This document shows, piece after piece, positions 42,067-49,267 of a stretch of 64,000 bases of DNA. Position numbers and translations under genes: made by a program. Within the stretch, counting starts at the first letter, position 1, and every line of letters begins with the position of its first letter. Origin of the DNA: G963556115 sp963677015 (GTDB taxonomy: Bacteria > Planctomycetota > SZUA-567); contig OY781533.1 in the NCBI GenBank assembly GCA_963677015.1, positions 992,001 to 1,056,000 of the forward strand, read 5' to 3'. The notes under the pieces were generated by a model. That model saw only the letters and a program-made list of their open reading frames with translations, ran no database searches and was not told the DNA's origin.

Positions 42067-44263
42067 AAATATTATTATCAGGCACAGTATTACCGGAAGA
42101 TTGAGAGTCAGGGTTCCCTGGCTGAAATATTCCGCTCATCACCGGCGAGAGTGGTTGAAATTATGTGATGGAATATCCGGGGTTGTTGAAACCAGAAGTA
42201 ATATGCGCTGTTGCAGCACAGTATTGGTTTATGATCCAGATATTCTCAGTGTCGATGAGTTACTCTCTGAGTTAAAAAGTAGTATCGGGGGCATTCTTGA
42301 CGGTGTTGACTCTGCTGTTGCCGTAGAGAATGATTCGATGCCTGTTTCTGAATCTGCCGGGGGATTATGGCGCTTTGCGGCACTGAGTGCTATGTCTGCG
42401 GGTGCGTTTCTCTGTAGAACGGTTTTCAAGATCACTCTCGGGCAGACTCTTCTCAGCCCTCTGGGTGCTGGCGTAGCGTTATTTACTCTGCCTCTTATCG
42501 GACAGGCAATGCGTGATACCGCCCAAAAGAAACGGCTCAGTCTGCATACTTTTCTGGGTGGAAGCTGTCTGCTGGCTGTCGTCATGGGCGAGGCGCTGAC
42601 TGCTCTGGAGATACTATGGATAACCGAAGGTGCTGAACTGTTAAAAGCTAAAATAACTGAGAAATCACGAAATTCGATTAGAAGTATTCTGGAGGTGGCG
42701 GAGAATGATGTCTTTATTCTCAAAGATGGTGTCGAGGTGGCGGTAAGTGCTTCAACGCTGAAAGCGGGAGAGATAATCGTACTGCATACCGGAGAGAAAA
42801 TTCCGGTTGACGCCACTGTGATTTCAGGCAGCGCACTGGTAAATGAAGCGGCGATAACCGGTAATTCCCTGCAGGTAAGTAAAAATAGCGGGGATAAAAT
42901 ATTGTCGGGAACAATGGTTGAAGAGGGACTGATACGGGCAGAGATTACAGCTGTGGGAACCGATACATACCTCTCTTATATTCTGCGTCAGGTCGAGGAT
43001 AATTTAGGCAATAAGGCTTCAATCGAGCTTATTGCGGATAAACTGGCGCAGCGTCTGGTTTATATCGGGTTTGCGGCAACCGGTCTGACTTATCTGGTTA
43101 CAGCCAGTTTTATGCGGGCATTGACCGTGATGCTGGTCATGGCCTGTCCCTGCGCTACTGTTCTGGCTGCTTCTTCTGCGATTACGGCCGCGTTACGGGC
43201 GGCAGCACGTAGAGGTATTCTGATCAAAGGCGGACGCTATCTGGAGGTTGTTACAGATACAACAGTGTACTGTTTTGATAAGACAGGAACATTGACCAGC
43301 CATGAACCGGAATTGACCAGAGTTATAGAGCTGAATGATTTTGAGCAGGATGAGGTTTTACGGCTTGCACTATCGGCTGAGTTGCATAATCAGCATCCAC
43401 TGGCTCGCGCTATACGGCATGAAGCGCAGAAACGCGGTATTAAACAGTATCCCCATACCGAATGTGACTTTATTCATGGTAAAGGGGTACGGGCTGTTGT
43501 CGGTGAGAATGTAATATATATTGGCAGTTATCTCTTTATGGAGGAGTCCGGAGTGTATGTTCTGCCGTATAAGGATCAGGGTGAAGAGCTGAGCCGGCAT
43601 GGGATGATGGTAACCTATGTTGCCAGTAATTACTGTCTGGCAGGGATTATTGGTTTTGAGAATTGTCTGCGGCCTGAACTTTATGAAACTTTACAGTTGC
43701 TGCGCAGCAGGGGGGTGGAGCATTTGCATATGCTTACCGGGGACAGTAAGTTCGCAGCAGAGTATATAGCTGAGCGTTACGGTTTTGACTGCTGTCATCA
43801 CTCACTTCTGCCGCATCAGAAGGATGAGATTATCAGATCCCTCCAGGATAATAATTATGCGGTGGTTATGGTAGGTGACGGAATTAATGACGGATTGGCT
43901 CTGGTTCAGGCAGATGTCGGAATAGCCATGGGAGTCGGTGGAACAGATGTCGCTCTGGAAGCTGCCGATATTGTTCTGATCAACGACAGTCTGGCCGATT
44001 TGGCTGGATTGAGGGTTCTCAGTAGTAAAACCCGGGATATTATCCGGCAGAATTTTGTTTTAGCTACCGGCACAAATGTAATAGGAGCGGTAATGGCAGC
44101 AGCGGGTTATATAAACCCTCTGATGGCTGGATTACTGCATATAGGACATACGCTGGGAATATTGGTGAATTCTTCACGCTTACTGAACTTTCCTGAAACC
44201 GGAGGTGATTTTGAATCCGGAAGGGTAGAGACAGGCAGTGCGGAGGTAGTTTATCTTGAATAA
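42044..44263 (+). CDS. Second P1B-type ATPase with GRxR N-terminal domain
   Basis: This 739-residue P-type ATPase is a distant paralogue of the one at 39213. Its N-terminal domain carries SITGRLRVR, the same GRxR-type replacement of CxxC. Motifs: AITGN in place of TGES in the actuator, phosphorylated D412 (DKTGTLT), NQHPLARA, and GDGINDGLALV. The TM4 motif is C368-P369-C370 (ACPCATV), as in Cu+ or Zn2+/Cd2+/Pb2+ pumps, unlike SCA in the first ATPase. AITGN lacks the catalytic Glu of TGES, so dephosphorylation may be slow. The ATG at 42044 was chosen over GTG at 42029 for its AAGGCGAG site. Transport of iron or another metal is inferred. Confidence 0.82.
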   Translation: MLKSQQFENIIIRHSITGRLRVRVPWLKYSAHHRREWLKLCDGISGVVETRSNMRCCSTVLVYDPDILSVDELLSELKSSIGGILDGVDSAVAVENDSMPVSESAGGLWRFAALSAMSAGAFLCRTVFKITLGQTLLSPLGAGVALFTLPLIGQAMRDTAQKKRLSLHTFLGGSCLLAVVMGEALTALEILWITEGAELLKAKITEKSRNSIRSILEVAENDVFILKDGVEVAVSASTLKAGEIIVLHTGEKIPVDATVISGSALVNEAAITGNSLQVSKNSGDKILSGTMVEEGLIRAEITAVGTDTYLSYILRQVEDNLGNKASIELIADKLAQRLVYIGFAATGLTYLVTASFMRALTVMLVMACPCATVLAASSAITAALRAAARRGILIKGGRYLEVVTDTTVYCFDKTGTLTSHEPELTRVIELNDFEQDEVLRLALSAELHNQHPLARAIRHEAQKRGIKQYPHTECDFIHGKGVRAVVGENVIYIGSYLFMEESGVYVLPYKDQGEELSRHGMMVTYVASNYCLAGIIGFENCLRPELYETLQLLRSRGVEHLHMLTGDSKFAAEYIAERYGFDCCHHSLLPHQKDEIIRSLQDNNYAVVMVGDGINDGLALVQADVGIAMGVGGTDVALEAADIVLINDSLADLAGLRVLSSKTRDIIRQNFVLATGTNVIGAVMAAAGYINPLMAGLLHIGHTLGILVNSSRLLNFPETGGDFESGRVETGSAEVVYLE

Positions 44264-44315
44264 AATAATATTGCGGTATTTTACAGTAGTTTAAGAAATG
44301 TTTAAAGGAGAAAAT

Positions 44316-44666
44316 ATGGATAATCTGTCACAAAATGCTTATGGAAATAATCCGGAGTATTACTACCAGCAGCAGGGGATAGTTCCTCAGTATCAGCAGC
44401 AGTACTATGCCGTAGCACCTGAGGAGGCACCGGTTGCTTATGAAAAGAAAAGCTTTTTGAAGAGCTGGTTTGATTTTACAGATAAGAGCTATTTAAAGGG
44501 ATTTGCCCTTGGTGTCGGAGCTGCAGTGGTAGTGGGACATCCAAAAGTACGCAAAGCGTTGATTGCCGGTGCTGTAAGTACCTGGGATGCTGTTTCTTCC
44601 GGTTTTGAAGAACTCAAGGAACAGGTGGAGGATGTAAGGGCTGAAAAATCTAATGGCAAAGAGTAA
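44316..44666 (+). CDS. Small Gln/Tyr-rich protein with glycine-zipper membrane helix
   Basis: This is a 116-residue protein. Residues 1-45 are rich in Tyr, Gln, Asn and Pro (EYYYQQQ, QYQQQYYAV), a low-complexity tail. A hydrophobic segment (about 59-75, YLKGFALGVGAAVVVGH) is followed by PKVRKALIAGAV and an amphipathic acidic helix to the end. The KG-zipper-VR arrangement repeats that of the gene at 37847. It resembles YtxH-like small membrane proteins in layout. An AAAGGAG site supports the start. It is likely a membrane component of the same structure. Confidence 0.68.
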   Translation: MDNLSQNAYGNNPEYYYQQQGIVPQYQQQYYAVAPEEAPVAYEKKSFLKSWFDFTDKSYLKGFALGVGAAVVVGHPKVRKALIAGAVSTWDAVSSGFEELKEQVEDVRAEKSNGKE

Positions 44667-44700
44667 CTGATTGTTTTTTTTGTGGAGATGGAGATTAATA

Positions 44701-44913
44701 ATGACTAATGATAGTCTGTTTAAAGGTGTTATGGTTGGTGCCGGCGGGGTATTGCTTGGAATGTATCTGTATAACCGAAAAAAGCTGGCAGTAACTGCAG
44801 ATTGTGGCTGCGGTGCCGGGGAAAGTAAACTTGCTGATTTGAGCAGTGAAAAACTGGCTGAGCTCAAGGATAGTATCGATGATATACTCGCTGAACGCGA
44901 GAGTAAGGCTTGA
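44701..44913 (+). CDS. Tiny glycine-zipper membrane protein with CGCG motif
   Basis: This is a 70-residue protein with one transmembrane segment (about 6-24, LFKGVMVGAGGVLLGMYLY), a Tyr-Asn-Arg-Lys-Lys stop-transfer run, a DCGCGAG motif (34-40) and a C-terminal amphipathic helix rich in Leu, Glu and Lys. The CGCG motif is shared with the protein at 37847 and may bind metal. The ATG at 44701 has a GGAG site. Its neighbours and shared pattern place it in the iron cluster. Confidence 0.66.
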   Translation: MTNDSLFKGVMVGAGGVLLGMYLYNRKKLAVTADCGCGAGESKLADLSSEKLAELKDSIDDILAERESKA

Positions 44914-44958
44914 GATCTTTTTTATTATTGATATGGAGGGGTAACGGAGGAGCTGGGG

Positions 44959-45492
44959 ATGCCGGAGAATAATACTGAGCAGCAGAGTATATTTGTTGAT
45001 GAATTTATGTTTTACTTTATGCGTTTGAGAAAGTGCCATTGCCGACATATGGTAGGAAGACTCAAGCGTAAGTATCCTAAGGCATCACCGGTGGTATTGG
45101 CTGAGCGTCTGGTCAATGCGCAGTCTGTTTTGTCATTTACTGCCGGGGCTCTGGCGAATATGCCGGCGGAGATATTACCGGGGAACAGGACTTTACGTTT
45201 AATCGGTATCGCTGGCGGCAGTGTTATACTTACCCGGATGCATATTGAATTAATCCTGAAAATAGCTCTTATCTTCGGTTATGATATTGATGCTAAGGAG
45301 CGGGTGCCTGAGCTTATAGCTGTTATTGCTGCAACCATACCGGTGTTGCTGTTATCCGGGAATGGCAGAGGACAGAATGCGTCGGGATTGTATACCCTTG
45401 CTTTCAGTGGAGCCGGCGGAGCTGCATGTGCCTATATTCTTGGGCGTGTGGCAATAAAATACTATGATAGAAATTCACAGAAGCTGCAGTAG
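44959..45492 (+). CDS. EcsC-like membrane-associated protein, last gene of the iron cluster
   Basis: This 177-residue protein carries a segment LIGIAGGSVILTRMHIELILKIALIFGYDI followed by RVPELIAVI. That Thr-Arg-Met-His block and the YGxD/RVPE pattern resemble the EcsC family, whose biochemical role is unclear. An N-terminal basic Cys/His cluster, RLRKCHCRHMVGRLKRKYPK, is distinctive. Two hydrophobic stretches near 117-130 and 142-165 may associate with membrane. A GGAGGAG site precedes the ATG. A good terminator follows, marking the operon end. Confidence 0.6.
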   Translation: MPENNTEQQSIFVDEFMFYFMRLRKCHCRHMVGRLKRKYPKASPVVLAERLVNAQSVLSFTAGALANMPAEILPGNRTLRLIGIAGGSVILTRMHIELILKIALIFGYDIDAKERVPELIAVIAATIPVLLLSGNGRGQNASGLYTLAFSGAGGAACAYILGRVAIKYYDRNSQKLQ

Positions 45493-45518
45493 TTTTAATA
45501 TCCTGTGAAATTTTTTTT

Positions 45519-45559
45519 AAACGGTCTGTAATTTAATAATGAATTACAGGCCGTTTTTT
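45519..45559 (+). terminator. Terminator of the iron/ferrosome cluster
   Basis: The arms aacgg-ctgtaatt and aattacag-ccgtt (with one G-T step) are followed by a run of six T. It lies 27 bases after the EcsC-like gene. Confidence 0.88.
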
Positions 45560-45721
45560 ATGTGCTTTAGTGTTACTTTTAAGGATAAGTGGTTATTATC
45601 CTGTCAGCTTAGTTTCCATGGTCTGTTTTTGTTTTTAACGGTGAGAACTGATTATGATAGACAGAGAAATTGTACTGTGGTAAAATATAGGTGGTAGAAA
45701 AGTATCTATGGAGGACGCAGA

Positions 45722-46351
45722 ATGTATAAAAAATTAATCTTATTAAGTGTTTTATTGCTTGGCACGGTTTCCACGTTATACGCGGATGACGCTACCGATA
45801 AGAAGATTGCTGATCTCAGCACACGTATTCAGGAACTGAATACTGAGCTCGCAAAGTTGAATGCATCTTTGCAGGAGGTGATGCAGAGCAAAGAGACAGG
45901 TTCGGATACTGAGGATGTGCAGACTGCAGATGCTGCTGAGGATAAGGATACGGTCAGTGATAAGAAAATTGATGCCTTGATGGCTGATATGAAGAGTATT
46001 ATGGACAAGCAGAATAAGCTTAGCAGTGAGTTGGAAGATGTGCAGCAGAGTAGTGAATCAACAGTGGTTCTGGATGAAAATGGTAATATTGTCCGTCTTG
46101 GTGTAGTCGATGATGATGCAGATAGTGATGCGGAAGTTCTGGAATATTACGGTAACGCCAATGATGTTGTTGATTCGGATACGGTTTATGTTGATGATGA
46201 GCCGGAATATATTCTGGTGCCGCAGAAGAAGCCAAAGGTAGGGATCAGTTTCTTTTTTGGTACCAGACCGTATTACCGTGATCCCTGGCCCGTAAATCCA
46301 CCATGGTGGCGTCATAGACCATATCGCAGACCACCTCCACCGCGCTGGTAG
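45722..46351 (+). CDS. Exported acidic coiled-coil protein with Pro/Trp/Arg-rich C-terminus
   Basis: This 209-residue protein has a signal peptide (MYKKLILLSVLLLGTVSTLYADD). A heptad-like coiled coil runs from about 24 to 125. A strongly acidic segment follows (DDDADSDAEVLEYY), and the last 40 residues are rich in Pro, Arg and Trp (PPWWRHRPYRRPPPPRW). The family is unknown. The opposite charges of the two halves suggest binding to itself or to a polymer. It has its own GAGGA ribosome-binding site and lies beyond the cluster terminator. Confidence 0.72.
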   Translation: MYKKLILLSVLLLGTVSTLYADDATDKKIADLSTRIQELNTELAKLNASLQEVMQSKETGSDTEDVQTADAAEDKDTVSDKKIDALMADMKSIMDKQNKLSSELEDVQQSSESTVVLDENGNIVRLGVVDDDADSDAEVLEYYGNANDVVDSDTVYVDDEPEYILVPQKKPKVGISFFFGTRPYYRDPWPVNPPWWRHRPYRRPPPPRW

Positions 46352-46438
46352 CATTGGTTAGACACGGTATTGTGACTGAATGCAAACTCTGGCGTTAAAA
46401 TATGACCCAACTGGATAGAGCAAATACCGGGAGAGTAT

Positions 46439-46960
46439 ATGCGATTATGGAGTATTCATCCGCAGTATCTTGATCGTCAGGGGCTGATAGCCTGCTGGCG
46501 GGAAGGTCTGGGAGCGGTAAAGGCACTTGAAGCCTGGTGCCGCGGCAGGGCATGCGGTTATCAGAATCATCCGCAGCTTCTGCGGTTTAAGGAAGCGGTG
46601 AGACCGGTAGAGTTACTGGTTGTTTATATGCAGGAGATCAGGCTGGAAGGTGTGGCGCGGGGGTATAAACTGGATGAAGAGCGTCTGTATCTGGCATTAG
46701 GTAGAGAAAAAACTGTGACGGTTGCGGATATTAGTCCACAGATTCCGGTAACTGCGGGTCAGATTACTTATGAGGCCGGATATTTACTGCCGACAAAGAT
46801 GCAGCAGCGGAAAAGCGGAATTGAGCAGCAGCGTTATGAACTGTTAGCTGAAGACTTTCGCAAGCAGAAAGTCAAACTTAGCCCTGTTTTCAGTGTTATT
46901 GATGGTTCGGTTGAAGACTGGGAAAAACTGGTGGCAGCAGACTGGAAGACTGTTTTTTGA
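46439..46960 (+). CDS. Pyrimidine-dimer DNA glycosylase-like protein
   Basis: This 173-residue protein has the N-terminus MRLWSIHPQYLDRQGLIACWREGL, then GYQNHPQLLRF, which are landmarks of the PF03013 family related to T4 endonuclease V. Such enzymes cut DNA at UV-induced pyrimidine dimers, though many bacterial members are untested. The second half (about 90-173) is not part of the conserved region. A GGGAG site precedes the ATG. It faces the S24 repressor gene across a shared terminator. Confidence 0.78.
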   Translation: MRLWSIHPQYLDRQGLIACWREGLGAVKALEAWCRGRACGYQNHPQLLRFKEAVRPVELLVVYMQEIRLEGVARGYKLDEERLYLALGREKTVTVADISPQIPVTAGQITYEAGYLLPTKMQQRKSGIEQQRYELLAEDFRKQKVKLSPVFSVIDGSVEDWEKLVAADWKTVF

Positions 46961-47006
46961 ATCGGCTTCTGCTGCTGACATCCGGCGAGTATGTGATAAA
47001 CTTGAT

Positions 47007-47044
47007 AACGGGAACTGCATAGTTATGCAGTTCCCGTTTATTTT
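47007..47044. terminator. Bidirectional terminator between convergent genes
   Basis: The 14-base arms aacgggaactgcat and atgcagttcccgtt are perfect around a four-base loop, followed by a T-rich tract on the plus strand. It serves the glycosylase-like gene and may serve the repressor gene. Confidence 0.88.
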
Positions 47045-47083
47045 ATAAAGTGGTTTTATTCAATAAATGCTGACAGCTGCGGC

Positions 47084-47737
47084 TCATAGTGCGTAATGTA
47101 TTGAGCTTACTTTGCCAATAATACGGTCGCCTTCTTCAATAACTATTACGCTGTGCTGCGGGTCACGGTTATCTGGTACTCCGCACCAGCCGTGTGAGGT
47201 CTTGCTGAGGCGCTTGATGGTGGCGCCGTCGTCCTTCTTGTAGATAGCGACAACCTGACCAAGCAGTTTTTCTGGATTATTGAGTGCTATATCAATAGTT
47301 ACAATTGCTCCTGCTGGTATAGTCGGCTCCATACTGGTTCCGGTACTGGAGACACGCACTGCAACCATCTGCTCCGGCTGTTGGCACCAATCACGGTGCA
47401 CAATTACTATCCCCTCCGGGTTATCTCTGACATTAAGAGGCTGTCCGGCAGCTATTTCATCAGGATAGAAGGGTATTTCGCAAAAATCATCCGGGGCTAT
47501 TTCCGGTAACGGAATTGATTCACTAGGTTTGCGTTTTCCGGTAATAATATAGACTACATCCAGGCCCGCTTCAACAAATTTAGGCAGTATTGATGATGGA
47601 ATTTCACTTCCTTTTTCCCAGCCGCGTATTCTTGCCTCACTCTCTTCGATTAATTCTGCGAATTTGCTGCGGATTTTTGTGGCTTTTTTTCGCTCTTCTA
47701 TAAATCGTTTAGCAATTGCTAATTTCTTTTTATTCAT
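47084..47737 (-). CDS. Phage-type S24/LexA-family transcriptional repressor
   Basis: This 217-residue protein joins an N-terminal helix-turn-helix-like DNA-binding domain (about 1-70) to a C-terminal S24 peptidase domain. The self-cleavage dyad is Ser135 (GTSMEPTI) and Lys175 (ATIKRL). The bond likely cut is Ala97-Gly98 (IAAGQP). By family knowledge, RecA filaments trigger such cleavage and relieve repression. An AAGGTAA site precedes the ATG. Two copies of a palindromic operator lie directly upstream. A DNA-repair-like gene on one side and phage-like genes on the other suggest a small integrated module under SOS-type control. Confidence 0.85.
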   Translation of the reverse strand: MNKKKLAIAKRFIEERKKATKIRSKFAELIEESEARIRGWEKGSEIPSSILPKFVEAGLDVVYIITGKRKPSESIPLPEIAPDDFCEIPFYPDEIAAGQPLNVRDNPEGIVIVHRDWCQQPEQMVAVRVSSTGTSMEPTIPAGAIVTIDIALNNPEKLLGQVVAIYKKDDGATIKRLSKTSHGWCGVPDNRDPQHSVIVIEEGDRIIGKVSSIHYAL

Positions 47738-47776
47738 AGCGTTACCTTAAAATGTAGTTTTTGTAGAGAGAATTTT

Positions 47777-47822
47777 ACGAATAAAAATACGATTTAATTA
47801 TTGATTTCGAATAATTATTCGA
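47777..47822. promoter_or_regulatory. Pair of repressor operators 30 bp apart
   Basis: A perfect 16-bp palindrome tcgaataattattcga lies at 47807-47822. A near copy, acgaataaaaatacga, lies at 47777-47792. They share CGAATAAnnATnCG, and their centres are exactly 30 bp apart, about three helical turns. They sit between the repressor start (47737) and the divergent gene, a typical phage operator position. Confidence 0.7.
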
Positions 47823-48053
47823 TATATTCTGTTTATAGCATTTCTGACATTTGCCAGCTTTTATTGTAGCGTAACAGTTGCCTGAGTTCAATAAAAAAGC
47901 GGTTGTTACAGAATCAGTTATTATTGCCTGCTGACTTTATGAGATATTAATAATTCGGTTCGCAAAACATTATAGTTGATTGTCAATAAAATTCAAGGTT
48001 GGGCTCAATTATTATTGTTATTTTATCATTATCATTTTATGGAGGTGTGTGTG

Positions 48054-48440
48054 ATGTATTCTAAAAAAAAATTACGACGAGTAATCAGGGTATACGGTAT
48101 AGAAGAGGTTGCTGTTGGAGATAAAGTGGTGCGCAGATTTAATTCAGCAGATGTTGCAACTTATGTTGCATATCGAAAAGCCGTTGCGCTAGCTGATAAC
48201 CTTTTGGAAAGTGCTGATTATGATGTAGATATGTCTGTTGCTGAATTTCATGAGCAGGGGCAGCTGTTGTTGAAATTTGCTGAGTTACAACGACAGCTTT
48301 ACCGTCTTTTCTGGGAGCGTTTCGAACTTGTGGCTGGTCGGGCTTTTGCGGTTAAATACAGTGGTAATTTTCTGGTTGTTGCTGAAATTTGCGGTTGTTC
48401 TGCTGATGATTACACGCAGAGACTGCCCGAAGTGGGGTAG
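48054..48440 (+). CDS. Hypothetical protein divergent from the S24 repressor
   Basis: This 128-residue protein is not recognised. It has a basic N-terminus (YSKKKLRRVIRVYG) and a mostly helical body with regular Leu, Ala and Glu spacing. No membrane helix or signal peptide is visible. The ATG at 48054 follows a GGAGG site, so longer in-frame starts are unlikely. It is the first gene reading away from the repressor and thus a probable repressed target, with the YqaJ-like gene 85 bases downstream. Confidence 0.6.
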   Translation: MYSKKKLRRVIRVYGIEEVAVGDKVVRRFNSADVATYVAYRKAVALADNLLESADYDVDMSVAEFHEQGQLLLKFAELQRQLYRLFWERFELVAGRAFAVKYSGNFLVVAEICGCSADDYTQRLPEVG

Positions 48441-48525
48441 AGTAATGCTCTTTACTTGAGTGTCAGTTCGCATGTTTGTGTGTTTGTGTTTGGTAAATCG
48501 ATATAATAATATGAAAGGTGTGTTT

Positions 48526-49176
48526 ATGACTGCTTTAATAACTGAAATGGTGACAGGTGTGACTGCAGGTAGGAATGAAACTTATGTCTGGGAACAGGAT
48601 GTCGGGAAGGTAATAAAATGGGATAACAGGCTCGCCTCTATTGCCTTCAGGGGTAATGTCTGTAGAAAAAGCGATAGCAGTGATTGTACCCGTGATGAGC
48701 TGCTTACAGAAAAACTGGGCGAAGTTCTTCGGTACTTATATAAAGAGAATAGCGGGCAGGAAGTTTTTGCTGGCGGTGTATATAAACATGTTGAGAAAGA
48801 CTGGATGGCCGCTGAAGTCGGAGGCTGGGTAGTGAGTGACACTGCTGAATTTATTCTGGAGGGGTGTGTCATTATAAATGAGGATAAAGTCGCTAAAATA
48901 ACCTTAGCTGACAGGTATTGGTCTGAGTTACAGCATTGCATGGAGGTTTCGTGTGCTGATAAAGCGGTGATTATCTGTATCGCTGCGGAAGCTGGTATTC
49001 TGGGATCATTGGTGCAGCAGGCAGAAGCCGGAAAGAGTGTTGAGGAAGTAGCTGATTTGATAACGCAGAATTCTGGAGTCAGGGTTGAGATTATCGAGGC
49101 AGAACGGAATGAGCGGTTTATCCGGGAGCTGATGCTGTCTGAAGAGAGGTGGTTGTTGCAGGGTAGGAATGATTAA
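48526..49176 (+). CDS. YqaJ-like viral recombinase/exonuclease, probably inactive
   Basis: This 216-residue protein resembles the YqaJ nuclease fold by pattern: WMAAEVGGWVV for the DGxxx strand, YWSELQHCMEVSCADKAVIICI for the QxxxY-type segment, and an RxERFIRELMLSEERWL ending like the RDExFI...FW of that family. Active members need Asp ... Glu-x-Lys. Here the second strand reads ILEGCVII, so the catalytic Lys is absent, and DG is replaced by GG. It may be a structural remnant or a DNA-binding derivative. The ATG at 48526 has an AAAGGTG site. It fits a phage-derived module with the nearby repressor. Family call is moderate. Confidence 0.55.
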   Translation: MTALITEMVTGVTAGRNETYVWEQDVGKVIKWDNRLASIAFRGNVCRKSDSSDCTRDELLTEKLGEVLRYLYKENSGQEVFAGGVYKHVEKDWMAAEVGGWVVSDTAEFILEGCVIINEDKVAKITLADRYWSELQHCMEVSCADKAVIICIAAEAGILGSLVQQAEAGKSVEEVADLITQNSGVRVEIIEAERNERFIRELMLSEERWLLQGRND

Positions 49177-49267
49177 ACAGGTGCTATTAAATGTTAACCA
49201 TAATAATATTAAATTTTTGAGTTGTCCGCAGATTACTGTTTTTTAATAGGTGTCAGGGTTGTGCAGC

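Noticed and set aside
42044..44263. Plain CopA copper ATPase because of CPC in TM4
   Set aside because: The N-terminal domain lacks CxxC and has GRLR instead, and the gene overlaps others of the iron cluster; copper specificity is not excluded but is not favoured.
34315..45492. Magnetosome gene island
   Set aside because: Only a MamC-like protein is suggestive; mamB, mamM, mamK, mamA and other magnetosome genes are absent, and the GRxR ATPases fit ferrosomes better.
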